DNA of 64,000 nucleotides from Tubiluchus corallicola (taxonomy: Eukaryota > Priapulida > Priapulimorpha > Priapulimorphida > Tubiluchidae): contig JAQGDQ010000034.1 in assembly GCA_030141605.1 (NCBI GenBank), positions 1 through 64,000 of the forward strand, read 5' to 3'. The notes below the pieces were generated by a model. It did no database searches and was not told the origin of the DNA. It saw nothing but the letters and a program-made list of their open reading frames with translations. Shown piece by piece: positions 11,850-25,500 of this stretch (position 1 is its first letter; every line of letters starts with the position of its first letter). The translations under genes were made by a program, and so were the position numbers.

Positions 11850-12165
11850 CAGGTTATAGCCTCCCCGTGGCTCTTTTAAGTTTTTACAAAAAGCATGAAA
11901 TGATACTCTGCAAAATTGCTTTTAGCAGAGCCGTGGGCATTATTTCATATGATGCCCTTCCAGCGGCACCTTTAAGTTTTTGCGAAAGCGTGAAATGATA
12001 CTCTGCAATTTTCCTGTGATCTAGCAGAACTGTAGACATATACCTTTCCTGTGGCTCCTTTAAGTTTTTTTTCAGAAAGCCTTAAATGACACTCTGCAAT
12101 TTGCCTGTGATTTAGCAGAACCGTAGACACCTGATAATGCCCTTTCGGCGGCTCTTTTAAATTTG
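11850..12165 (+). repeat. Three to four tandem copies of a unit of about 110 bp
   Basis: Repeated blocks read GGCTC(C/T)TTTAAGTTTTT, then GAAATGATACTCTGCAA, then TAGCAGA(A/G)C(C/T)GT near 11868, 11968, 12054 and 12150. Copies differ by substitutions and small indels. No coding function is apparent. Confidence 0.7.
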
Positions 12166-12189
12166 TCTAATAAAAATAAAATGCCTTTG

Positions 12190-12400
12190 GCCCTTTGCAG
12201 GTAGCGCAATTAAAAATTGCAAAATTTACAAACAACTAAAGTCTATGAGAGCGCGCAGACGTAACTAAAAATTGTGCAATTGAAAATTGCAATCTGTGCT
12301 CAAACTTTTAATTGCGCCACTGTTTTATAATGTACCGTTTTAAGTGAGAGCGCACAGACATGCAATTTTTAATTGCAGCAACTTAATTAAAACACACTGG
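12190..12400. mobile_element. Small palindrome-rich element (MITE-like)
   Basis: Near-palindromic GCAATTAAAAATTGC occurs at about 12207 and recurs, in variant or inverted form, near 12275, 12308 and 12364. GAGAGCGC(G/A)CAGAC occurs twice, at about 12249 and 12347. The arrangement of inverted ends around internal repeats suggests a miniature transposon, but no target duplication is clear. Confidence 0.45.
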
Positions 12401-12719
12401 CGTGAGAAAAAGCAACTGAAAATCAGGTCAATATATATATATAGGTACATGTATGTTAAAGCATATTAAATTGAACGTTAGTTTTCATGCACATGTATAC
12501 AAAAATCATAATTTACATAACAAAAAAAATCAGCCGGAATAAAAAATTACTTTGTAAACAATGTTGTAAGTTGCGTGTTATAGTCGTGCATAAGCAAGCA
12601 AATGTATAATGGTTTGCTAAGAAGAGGTTACTGTCATCAGCAAAATGTCGTGCTTGCAAGTTAGTACAGAAAGGGAGGTAATTTATGTATTATAAGAACA
12701 GAAGTGGATCCTAGGGGTA

Positions 12720-13830
12720 CGCTGCACTGTACTAGGCCGGATTCAAAATTGTAAACTACAGTAAAGTGGTGTCTGTTAGTAAGATATGACTGGCATAATA
12801 GTCCATTTTCTGATTAAAATGGCGTGGTGAATAGTGTCAAATGCTTTTGTTAAATAGAGAAAAATGCCACAGGCAGGTAATTTGTTGTCTAGGTTTGTCA
12901 GAAGACTGTCTGTGATTTCAGCAGATGCTAGCATTATAGAATGATTTTTGGGGAAACTAAATTGAAAACATGATATTGTGTCTTTTTTTTTATTAAATAT
13001 GTCACCAGGCGTTTAAGATTGATTAAAAATTTTTAGCTATGGTGATACAAGTGAGGTGATCGCTAGTTGTTCAGCTTATTTGGATCATGTTTTTTATATG
13101 TGGGGATTTTTTGTCAGTTTTAAAGTGCCAGGAAACGTACCAGTCAAAATTGATGCATTAAACAGATTAGTATTTGATCTGAATTTGAAATTTGCAAGCC
13201 GGGTTACAATTTTATTTTTCGACATTTTGAAGTAATTTGGAAGTCATAAGGGCTTTCGGTATCAATAGCTTGGGAAATCTCGATTTCGCTAACAGGTGTG
13301 ATATAGAAAGAATTTTGTTGGGAATGCGCTAAATTATCTGTATATTTATTGTGTTATGTCATGTTGTGTTATGCATGACGCCAATGTTATACCAATGTTT
13401 GCAAAAAACTGCTAAAAGCGTTAGCAATATGGCGCGGATCACCTGAAGCTGATCCTTGGTAACAAACATTAGTAGGCATTATAGTATTTGTCTTTCTTCT
13501 ATTTTGGAACAGTTCGTTGATAGTGCTCCAAGTTTGCTTCGTGTTATTTTTGTTTGCTAGCAAGATCTGGGAGTAATATTTCTTTTTGGATGCATGTCTG
13601 ATGTGATTAAGTTTGTTAGAATATGTTTTACATAAATTTTTCTTATACAGTAAGTTGAATAACTTGTGTGTTGCATACATACGGCTTCTTGTTTTAATTG
13701 AACTGAGAATGCCGGGAGTGAACCAAGGTTTAGCTATAGTTTCTGAGTTTCTTGACAAAGTTTTGAGTGGGGTATGTTTGTCGAGTATTGTTTTAAAGAA
13801 TCCATGAATTGTGAGCAGTGGATGTCTGCT
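12720..13830 (-). pseudogene. LINE (jockey/CR1-like) ORF2 fragment
   Basis: The minus strand from 13758 to 13387 has an open frame reading KPWFTPGILSSIKTRSR, SKKKYYSQILL and TWSTINELF. This is the linker between endonuclease and reverse transcriptase in jockey/CR1-type retrotransposons. Further along the minus strand, interrupted frames read NLFNASILTGTFPGTLKL, then FPKNHS, then ACGIFLYLTKAFDTIHHAI near 12830-12880. That is reverse-transcriptase motif A with Tyr where the first catalytic Asp is expected. Stops and frame changes separate the pieces, so this is a dead copy. Confidence 0.8.
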
Positions 13831-15256
13831 TCGCCACCGTTCAGTTACTTATTTTATCTTAGACCTCGCTTAAAAAATTAGCTTGACATGCAAACATGCT
13901 CTACGTCTAAAAGCTCCAAGAACATGTCATTACAACTGCTTGTCCATACAAAAGGTCAGTTGCAAGGCATACTTTTAAGACTTATTCCAGATTTATTTTA
14001 ATACACACTTTGAATTAGTTGACTACAGCATTTTATATGCGCAAAAAATTCTTGTTCTTGACAATATAATTCGGATACTGTATTTTTCTGCATAATATAT
14101 TAAAGTTTATTGTTATTGCATAAATAAAAGAGCCAGCTTTTACAAACAGCCACAAAATTGGAAGTAACCAAAAAATTTTTGATCGAGCAATCCGCGTGAT
14201 TATTATGCTAAATCATCATTGTTACCGTATTCTTAATTCAGTAAAATTTCTACAACTACAGTTATCAACAGTGTCAGCAGCAACAACAACAACAACAACA
14301 AGCAACAAGCAACAATAGCAACAAACAGCTTATGACAAATTCCTAAACTACCAGAAAATTTTGGGCACATTAGTAAACAAAATGTTTTGGCAATAATTCT
14401 TCTCAGAAACATTTTGGGTAAAGCAAACTAAACTCAGTTAAAGCAAAGCAAAATCAATAAATTGCAACAGAATATTACATACTCAAACCCCTCAAAAGGT
14501 AGCAAGCCAGTAAAAAAGCTTATTTAATAGACATCATTAACACGCAATATTGCAGAGAAGAAGCATGCAGCGTTTTCTCGGTAACGTGCATTTGTTGGAT
14601 AACAATACCTGCCGTTATTCAACAATTCACAGCAGCAAATAGTCTAATTTAGAGGCAAATGAAAGGATTTAGTGTTGCTTCAGTACAAAACATCTAGCTA
14701 GACAAAGAGATGAGCAAAAACCTGCTTAAGTTATGATTTTGACAAAGTTAATTTGAAACAATGCGACATGACTGTTTTTTTTATAATGCTTACAAACACA
14801 CCACAATGGCGCCGCACATTGTAATAACCAGACATATGAGATTTGTTAAGTCTCCCAGAAAGGAAGAAAAACTGAAAAAAGAGATGGAAATGAAACAAAA
14901 GCGAAAATCCACGGAAACATCTGCAGGAGCGTGAACTTACCAGTTAAAAGTATCATTAAACAGAAAAAGTAAAATTGTTTTTGATTTTGCTTTAGATAAT
15001 GCACTACAATATAAATAAACAATTTCAACACTACGTATAAAAATATTGATAGCCGAGTTCACCATTTCCGTGACATTTTTACTCTCAAATAAGGTTAAAG
15101 GATAAAAAATGAAAGGTTAGCAAATAAAATAAAAAAGAAAAACTACCCGGAAGTTTACAAAACATGAATCTTGTGTTCGTCACAAAAGAGAGAAAATTTA
15201 ATCAATAACAAAGATAACACAAAGGTTCTTTGCCACTGCAGAGAATGAAATCAGGA
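13831..15256. other. Intergenic DNA and probable UBE3C 3' UTR
   Basis: No further gene is recognised. A short CAA repeat is at about 14279-14325. ATTAAA on the minus strand at 15202-15197 lies 55 bases past the UBE3C stop and could be its polyadenylation signal. Confidence 0.45.
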
Positions 15257-18200
15257 TCAGCTGAGCTCAAAACCGGCACCAGATTCGATCGCGTAGAGTA
15301 GCCTCTCTTTCAAGACCTCCTCAGATTTAAACTGTGGTAACTTTAGCAGATTCATGCAAGTGGAAGCTGAGGGGAGTCTGTCTTCCGTGCCCGTGTTCTG
15401 TATGCAGATTGGTGGAAAGAGTTCCTATAGAAATGAAATAATTGACAATAACGAGGTGAATCTTATTAATTAAGTAAAACGGCAAATAAAATCACCAAAT
15501 GGCTTCCTTGTTTTTCTTTATACAGTTCAGCATTTAATGAAAATTCTTGTGGCAGAACTGCAGCTTATTTCACTAAGCAAGATAATCTTCCAGTGAGAAA
15601 CCGGTCTAGTGGAAGTGTCTCATTTGGATGTAAATACAACCTCCTCCTGCTGCTACATGGTTAGAATGTGAAACCATCCATTCACTGACTAGCTTCGGCA
15701 TTGCTTAACTTGCCCAAGAGCATGCTCTAACCACTTGGCTATTCCTTGACCCAAAGTAAAAGGTAGGTGAGGCATAGTTGCCATTATCGTTTCATCTTTC
15801 AGCATAACATAAAAATAATAATTTCCCCAACAGAGTATAGTGAGACAAATTCTAATTTACATTCTTCTTAAATTAAACAGCATGGATGCTACCAACATTC
15901 ATAACTGATCTGGTGTAAGATTATGACAGAGCAAATTTCAAGAATACAAGTTCTGCTCAACAGCTAGTTAAGGTTACAACTGAAAACATCATTAATTAAT
16001 TAGATGAAGACTACGATTGCTGAAATGTTTATAAATCATTGCAGTTTATTTTAACAATTATTGCCCATTGAGGATAATGAGTTGGAGAAAGAAAGGACAT
16101 GCTGAAAAATTGTGGACTAGTAGAAATTTTTCAGCGTCTCATTTCTTTCTCCAACTCATTACCTGCAATGGGTAATAATTGTTAAAAGTAAACCGCAATG
16201 GTTTATAAACATTCTGGCAATCACCATCATAATTTAATTAATTAATGACTTTATTAGTTGCCAGAAAATTTGAGAAAAGTGTTGATACCAAGTGAAAACA
16301 AATTTCCTAATTTGAAATATACATAATAACTTAAACTCAGTGGAATGAAATTGTGTTGTAAGGTTGTGTGCTAACAAGTCAAAGATCTATCTAACGAATT
16401 TGTGTTAAAAATGCTGCACAAAGAGTACAATCTTGTATTCCTGCTTGACAAATGAATGTTTGGTGAAAACTAAGCTATTTTTTTAATCGACAGCACATAC
16501 AGCTTCTTGCACCAACTCGTATTCTATCAAAAAGACAACACTAGAACCAAAAGTTACCTTGAAGCCAAGAAGCGGCGGTCGGGAGCAACTCGTTATGAAC
16601 TTGAGCAGCTGACGCTTTTGCTGTTCGTCAAAGTTGTCAACGACCCTCCAGAAAGACAAGATTGTCGTGTGATCATCTGAATAACCACCTATGAAGCAAC
16701 CACAACAAACACTAGAACAATCTGCAATTCGCTGCCCCCCCCCCCCATTGTACAATGTAAGAAACCAGAACTCAGAGCAAAAAATAGCCTGAGTTAATTC
16801 TACAAAAAATCACAAAGTTGGCGGTCGCAACAATCATAAGGCACGATAGAACGAGATAGTATATAATTTTAGCAGTAAATTTAACATATAGCCACTGCAC
16901 TTTAGTATATATAATATACATATTTAACTCCTTCACGACTACGAACACTTTTGTGGTTTGTCATTCTTGAACAAAACTGCCCATAACGGCCCGTCTGTAT
17001 GAGATACTGGTGCAAACCTATTTAGTTACGGAAGGAGAATTAAATTTTCTTTCTAGCATTCTAAATTTAATGTTTAGATATTTTCATTTGATAAATAACT
17101 AGCAGGATAATTTTTAAAGTTTGCAAAAATTTCACAGAGTTTTCGTTTCAAAGTTTTCCAGCTTCCAAGTGATAGCTTGTGCCTAAAACTGTTTAACATA
17201 AATAAACTCTAAAGCATTCATTTCTGCATCAAATTTTGCAAAAAAGTGTTCAAATCAGTCTAAGTTTGTACATTTGACAACTGTTCATTTATACTTAGGT
17301 GTTGCGAAATTTGTATAGGAATCCAATGTCTGCTGCAGGCAAGTCTGATCTGCACTGGCTATTGAACTGACCAGTTATTTTATGCATGTGAGTGACTGCT
17401 GCCCAAGTGAGAAATCCAGCTGTGAAATGATTCCAAATTACAAAAATGCTGCTAACATTTTTTCATTCTTTGGATGGTACATTCAAAAACATGATAATTG
17501 TTATAATTTAAGCCTGTTCAGAGGTAATTCAGAGTGAGAGTACTGCTCACTGTCAGCGCTTGTTATTATTACATTCTGTAAACACATGCTCAGATGACAA
17601 CAAAAATTACCTTAGCGAGGCTAATAATAGTCTGTGCTAATGAGTGCAGGGCAGAACAACGTTCGCTGATACGCTGAGATGAAGTACAAGTGTAAACAAA
17701 ATTTTCATCCAATAATTTGCAAAACATTTTTTTCAAAAATTGAAAACAAAGGATACAACAGAACTTTTTGCTCTTACACAATTTAATAGTATTTTAGCTG
17801 ATTCTTTTCAAAGTTTCATTAAATATAGAGAGTGGAAAGTTTTGTTAACAATGAACTGTTTTTACCCATCACAAATGATGGGTAAATGTATTATTTTATT
17901 CTCTATTTCAGCTTGTAGACATAGTCTTAAGCCATAAAAATACAACAATTACTAAAAAACAAATTATAGAAACCTAAACTCACAATTTACAGAAAAAATA
18001 AGAAGAGAAATTAGTGAAGTTACATAAGTGATGTGCATTAAAAGTACATTAAAATTATATTCCAATGGGCAAAAATTTTGGAGCATATAAAAACATCACT
18101 GTTGTAAATTGTGTTTTAATAAACCCATCGGGGAAGCAGTTAATTAGTTAATTTCATTCTCAATTTTAGGAGCATTGGTTAATGGTACAATGAACACACA

Positions 18201-21200
18201 ATTAAATTTTTAATTGAAAGACACTTGACGTAAAGACAAGATGTGCGAAAAAATTGAGCCTCAGTCTGGATTTGAACCATGAATGTTTGGTTTCCAAGAG
18301 CATATCCATTGCCACTAACTGCACAGTTCCTTGTGATCATGGCAGTCGTAAGATAACACAAATGGCTGAACAACTAATAGAAAATTTCCAAACAATATTT
18401 TACTCTCTTGCGCTAGAGCAGTCAATAATTAATAAAATTATTTTTGACAATTAATTAATTAATTTAATTTGCTAGTTAATTTAAATTATTATATGAAGAA
18501 TATCAGAATACCAAGTGCAAAGCACCATATCTGATTCATTAAATATTCACAATAAAAAATTCTATTTAGTTTAGTATATATGTGTATATATGAAGTCATC
18601 AGAGTATTTGTGATCAAGGTCAACTCAAACAACAGATAAAATTGTTAATGCACCTGAATAAGTAATGTGTCTTCTCAGATCACCGACGTCAATGGGCACA
18701 CGTGCTCCCGATACCAGAACCTGCAATTCGCGATAATCAAACATTTGCAGCCATTCTAGGTCTATGACGTCGGCAAGACCTTGTTTAAATGCATGACAGT
18801 GAGCACGGATCTGAAAAAATAATGTACATCAATGAGCACAAATGTGGAAAGACATGACTGACAGTAAGCATAAATCTGGAAAAAACATAGATGAGCATGA
18901 ATCTGATAAAGCACAAAAGCGAACATGAACCTGGAAAAACACGAACATGAGCATGAATCTGACAGAGCATAAAAGTGAACATGAACCTGGAAAAACATGA
19001 ACATGAGCATGAATCTGACAGAGCATAAAAGTGAACATGAACCTGGAAAAACATGAACATGAGCATGAATCTGACAGAGCATAAAAGTGAACATGAACCT
19101 GGAAAAACATGAACATGAGCATGAATCTGACAAAGCACGAAAGTGAACATGAACCAGGAAAAACACGACAGCAAGAAAAAGTTATTAAACTTGGATGTTA
19201 AAAAAAATGTTACCCAATAAATGACAATACCTGTCTGTTAAGCTTGTAGTCGGCTAGCAAATGAATGTATTCAATTTTGTTGGCACTAGACACAATGATG
19301 TCACGGCCTCCTGGTTTTAGTTCCTCAACCTGGAAATATCAATTTCAACTTAATATAAAGCATTAGTAATTTGTACAGAAATTATGGCAGCACTAGAACA
19401 TTTGCAAGACAGGAAATCTTTTTCTGAAAATGAATCCAGTATTAAATTACTTTGGCATCACATTGGAACTCAATTTCTTATTTAAAACACAATGCATTCG
19501 TATTTTTTCATAAGATGTAAAGTTATTGCTATCTATATTTATCTATTAATAATAGTTATACACAAAACAATCATTGATATTTTGAGAATACCCTTGTTTC
19601 TCCGAGTTCATCATTGATGACGGTGAAATCTAGAGCAAGATCAGACACGTCGCCTTCGTAGGTTTTCAAGTAAAGAAGATTCCTGTAAAAATCAACAACT
19701 TTAATGGCAAGAAACGATACGGAAAACAAACTGAAAGAAAGCACTCAATTGTAGTCCACTTGATGTGGATACTTGCAGCAGGACTGGCAATTAGTCCCAA
19801 AATCAAGGCTAAACCTCTAAAATGGCAGAAGTGTTTAAGTGCTTCACTGAATTGGCAGAGGTGTTTACGTCACATTAAAATCCTTTTTCAACAAGATCAA
19901 GAAACAATCAAAAACAGTAACGTTATTGAGTCTGATAGTCGCCTATCTATCAACACTGGCACTGCTTCATTTCCGTCAGTAAGCAAGAATCATGACCACT
20001 TTCCTACTAGCCTTTCTCTTTAGAAAGAACAACTACTTGCAGGTCTGACAATCCCCCATCAATGTGGCTACGAGTGCAGAAGCTTCCCAAACAGACAGTT
20101 GTCATGAATGGGTGATGTCATGACGGTGGGGATAAAAACATTGAAAACAACGAAAATTGCATAAATAACAACATAATTGCAAAAAAAATCAACGTACAAC
20201 AAAAATAAATAATTGCAATAAACATATTTATTTTTAGTTGCAATAACTCTCATTAAGTGTAGCGGGTCTAGCATTTCGTGACACGCCTTATGTTGCAGAA
20301 CCTGGCATGACATCACTAAGTCTCTGCTGCAGCTTTTTCCATATATCAGACAAGTGACAGTGCCTGCTGTCCTAAACAAAATTCATATTCAAAATATTCG
20401 ACATGTCACGTTAACATAATCATTTTAATGGGATACCAGAGCTGGCAAAACGAAGAGGAAATAGAGTAATGACACGAGTCCAAGAAAGCAAAGAAATCTC
20501 CCAGCCTTTACTTACTTGTACATGACAGGATCAAGTGATGCTAGATGATGTATATCCACATCACACATATGCTTGCTGAGAATCTTGGCAAGAAAGAAGC
20601 CTGCGAACGGAAGCTCGACCAACATGTTCTCATACAATGCCTAGGAAATTGCAACAATATACTGTTAAATACGAAAAACATGAAAAAATGGTTTACTAAC
20701 CTGAACACACTTTAAACAGCTACCTCCGGTGAGCTATTACCTACTACCGCCTGACCAAAATTTGCCGAGCTTTTGTATATCACACTGGAGCTCGTACAGT
20801 AGGAAGTAGCACTGCACTTCAATTTTCACTTTCTCAAACACGTGCAACATGCTCGCGGAATGTTTGTGTTGTTGAAAATTATGTTAATTTGTGACGTCAT
20901 TAACTGTGCTCGCACACCACTAATTGAGTTTTTAACCTATCATTTAATTATCAGAAATGCTTTGGCATAATTATAGGTGTTAGAATGTATACTTTTTGCC
21001 ATACTTCGAAAGGAATTCACAACTGCCCACAAATTTAAATACCATACCCTAACCCCAGCCATAACCCTAAACCCAATCCTAGCCCCAACCCTAACTCTAA
21101 TCCCAACCGTAACCCTAAACCTAAACTTAACTCCAACCCTAACCCTAACCCTAACCATAATTCCTAAGCTAACCCTAAACCATTTCACAAACTATTTTCT

Positions 21201-22112
21201 TGTGTGTGGGGAATGGTAGATCTTAGCCTAATATGAAAAATCATTCTGTTTTCTTTAACTTCTAGGTACTATATTCTAGGTTAATATTAGACTATCATTA
21301 GTTTACCTTGCCTAACATTCGGCCAATAAAGTAATAATGGCTCCGATAGTTGTCAAACAGTACGGGAGAATGAGGATTGGGATACAGTAAGCGATCGTGG
21401 GTGGTACGGAAAAATCCGCGATTTGGATCAAAGCACGTCTTCAACAGCACAGAGAGAAACTCCCGGAATATTCCCCCGCCATCAATTCCGGCTTCGTCCA
21501 GGCCTGCAAAGTTGACCAGCTGCACCCGCATTCGAAGCTTCAAGTTTGGTTCTGTTTAAAAGAAGAAACCATGTTAACTAAAGTATAATGACAATATGCA
21601 TGTTTTAAGGTTGGCAAAATACCAAATAATAAATTTTACTTTTATGAAATAAAATATTACATAATAAATAATATACTATCAGTTAAAAAAATGATAAAAT
21701 GTAGCTTGATAAAAAAGCAGTACGTAAATTGGTACCAAACTTTCCTATTATTTCACAACAGAAATTATGATGTTAGACTATTACATGTTTCTCTAGTGAA
21801 CTGATAACTCAGTAAATACTACGATCTCAGTAAGTTCGATTTTCGACTTAATATGACAGAAAAATAGCTTTAAAAATGGTCAAATTATAGAAATATGTAG
21901 TTATATTGAACACCATTTTAAAAAATAAATTCAGCATACTGAGTCTTGGGAATCACTTAGGAGGCAGACGATTTATAGGCCTATTTATAGATTGTTAGGC
22001 AAAAACAATCACGTTTGCAGTCAACTCAGAACCAGTCAACAAATCCAGACTTTTCAATTTGATACAAAAAATAAATACAATACCATCTCTAAAGCTGCTA
22101 ATGACAATAATA

Positions 22113-22186
<74 letters not shown>

Positions 22187-22507
22187 AATAATAATAATAA
22201 TTTATTTGTAGAATGCAGAAATCGACCAATCATTATCATCATCAGCTGTGCCATAATACAAGTTTACAATTAAAAATGACTGTAATAAAATTACATTGTT
22301 AAATACTGACTACAACTTCTGTAACTATACAAGTTCCAAGAAATTAAGATGTGCATAACACGCACCATTCTCTGGGCTGAGCTTCTCATAGGCATCCTCG
22401 TACAAGTAATTACGTCTGACTAGAATATGAATGGACGGACCGACATTGAATCCGTCTCGTTCCCTATGATTATCCTCTTTATCACAGTGAATTAACTGTT
22501 GGAAGAT
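15257..22507 (-). CDS. UBE3C: UBE3C exons 17-24: HECT catalytic domain
   Basis: Exons 22507-22366, 21551-21307, 20640-20516, 19682-19592, 19329-19231, 18810-18654, 16688-16558 and 15424-15257 encode residues 678-1062. Exon 18 holds [16 protein letters not shown] and [10 protein letters not shown]. Exon 19 has [19 protein letters not shown], the E2-binding N-lobe. Exon 20 has [10 protein letters not shown]. Exon 22 has [18 protein letters not shown]. Exon 23 has [15 protein letters not shown]. Exon 24 has the catalytic [11 protein letters not shown] and the C-terminal FELS. All expected HECT landmarks are present and no stop interrupts them, so the enzyme should be active. Confidence 0.95.
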
Positions 22508-25500
22508 CTGCATAATAAAATGTTGCCAAATTAGTCTGAAAATTCGCAAACACCGTTAAAAATTAGAAAACAGCGCAGACAGATGAAGCCCTTATGGTTT
22601 TTTACAAATTTTATTTTGGGGTTTAGCTTCAGTTAACAATATGCATTTATTTGTAATGGAAAAGTTCTAAAACAAGAATGGGGCTGTACATAGATAATTT
22701 TTCCACAGAGCTGCTTTAGCTGTTTCTCCAAAATTTCATTTGTACTCTGTTTGTAATAAGTTTAGTATTAAGTAGTATTTAACAGTATTAAAGACCCGGC
22801 ACTTGAACAACACCAAGAATCACGTTTACATCATCTTTCTAACATAAATGTAACAACAATCAATATGTAGGGTTAGGTTATAGGGTTACTGATTTCCTTT
22901 TGTCAAAAAGTAAATTTCCAGGTTCCTCTAGATTTAGATTTATTATATACAATGCCAATGTGTAGAAGTTCCTTGTTGAAGCTGACGCTAAGTTTAGGAC
23001 ACTGATCTAGTAATACCAGCCGGCACACCAGAAATGTCACCTAGTTAAAGAAAACTTCTTGATTTAGTGAAGTGTTGGCTGTTGCACTCGGACTCTTGAA
23101 CTGCTTTTAAGTTTGGCAAACTTGGCTCGTTGGAAAAAGTTATCTCTCACCACTTATATCTTTTATCATGGTAATATGCTTGGAACAGAAGGGTTAGAAA
23201 AGTGATTCACCTTAAAATAAACAGACGTCGAACTCTAAACCTGCAGTTGAGTGTATTTTTATCTGCTCTGACTATTAACTGTGGCAATAAGGCAATGTAC
23301 TACACCACGATCACAGGCAGAATCCCCAATATAAAAGGAGCAACAATAACACTGCAATTATATCAGTTCTTTCTTAAGGAATGGATTACGGAAAATTTTA
23401 TATACTTATTTTACAGCTCCCAGGCAGCCTTCCTTGCCTAGTTTATAATAGTCTGTAATAGTTTATAATAGTCTGTAACAGTTTGTAATAGTCTGTAATA
23501 TTCGCAATAATCTTTGTTAGTGGTGGCCAATATGATTACTGATTATTTTTGCTTTGCTTTTCTAGCAGTTACTACTCTAATATTAAAACTGTGTGAACAT
23601 AATGACAATAGTCACACTGATTCAAGCAGCTTCATCAGTGAGCTTGTAAGCTTCAAAATTTGTAATTTGCAGCACCTACATCTTTGCAGGTGTTTTTAAA
23701 TGTCTATAAAAGTTTAAATATCGTGTTTCACAACTGTCTGTTTTTTCTCAGAAGTACAATTTTGCCATTAAAAAGTAATAATTTAATAATGAGATACATG
23801 TTTTTTAACTAGTAATCTAAGTAACTGATTACTTGTAAACAATTACAAAAATCAACTACTCGGAATGAATTATGCCAACCAATTGCACTTGTCCAAAGTC
23901 GGCGTTAATCAAAACAGTTAAAGAAATGATTAACATTCTATACTGTTGATTCGTACCTTTACTCGATCTTCAAATGGCACCACAAATGGTAACTCCGTCA
24001 AAATTGTCAAGTTTCTCGCATCCGTAACTGTCAGTGGTGGAAGATCTTCTGCAAAAACAGAAGAAATACGCGTTAAACGTAAATAACAAGACGTTACGGA
24101 CAGCGTGCTACAAAACGTAAATAATAAAACTTCTAGGTATTTGCATAAAAGTTGCAGCACCTGTCCTGACAGGTGATTAAGTAGGACACTACTTGAGCTG
24201 TTGCACCTTTAGTACAACAATAGCTGTAGAAAAATAGTAAACTTTTCTATTATTGTAACAACACTTTCGTAATGGAGAATTGGAGTCAAAACCTTTGAAT
24301 CTTTCTTTGGCTAAACACAGTTTAGCAACTAATCTTGGCCCTAGTAAGGCAAAATGTAGCTTCCCTCCATGGGAGTTTAATTGGGACTGTCAGTTCAATG
24401 GTTTGTCTTGTGGCAGCATGTAAATAAATTAAAAGACCAGAGCAAATTCCATCTCATATTATATACTACCTAACCTGCATTTCACCAGGTTTTTGCATAT
24501 ACCACATTACGACATTGGAAATTTGACCAATTTGTCATAAGGAATTTTTGTCACATGTAACACCACTGTTAACTACAGCCAGTATAAATTTTGTTTTATT
24601 ACAAAGTAACTTTAAGTTAGGAAAAAACAATAATAAATCTGAGGTACAACAAGGTTAAAACTCATCAGTCTCTACACAAAACAGTTTTGAAATCACCACC
24701 CACATGTCATATGCTATCAAATTTTGCACCCATTTCTATACATCTTATGTAAATTTCTGTTAACGTAGACCTGTTAAAATTTAAATAAAATAATCAAATG
24801 ATATTTTTCAAAATTTATTACAAAACTGCATTTTCCCACATCACGTACATTTACGAGCAAATAAAAAATGCTTACCTATCGCAGACGGCCGTACAGCTGT
24901 GCTGTGAGTCTGCAGCACACCGGCCTGGTAATAAAGAAACAACTGTTTGGGCTGAAAGAAGAAAAAGCTACAATGATGCATCTTTGTTATCAAATCAAAT
25001 CAATTTATTTCACTCCACAACATTACCTAATTATCTCCTAAAATTCAATTGAAAGACGAACAAAACAAATTCCATCTCAAATTATACACTACTTAACCTG
25101 CAGTGACAAAAATAAATACGGTCTTTGTTTTTGTCTTTAACTAACAGTTTACAATAAACAGTCGCAGACAATACAGCACCAAAGAACTGATTAATCTTTG
25201 TTTACCAATGCACAAAGGGACACTGCAACTACAGGTCTATTAATGTTTACATCACATGATATAGACATCGCCACATGGTCTCATGTGTGACGACATCAGA
25301 AAATAAAGGCACTTACTCGATCGGCTTGTAGAACAATATTTTGAGCTATCCAGTGTTTTCTCGGACAAAACGGCCGTCGAGTGTCTCTAGCGTACAGCTG
25401 CCTCACCAACTGCGATACCATCTAGAAATGTAGTTGAGAAAATATATAAAAGTGATAAGAATCGTTATTAACTAGGAAACAGTCATGAAATCTGTGGAGG

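Noticed and set aside
18762-19174. Three long overlapping minus-strand open frames (up to 134 codons)
   Set aside because: They are the same 56-bp minisatellite read in three frames. The repeat length is not a multiple of three, and no start context or domain is present.
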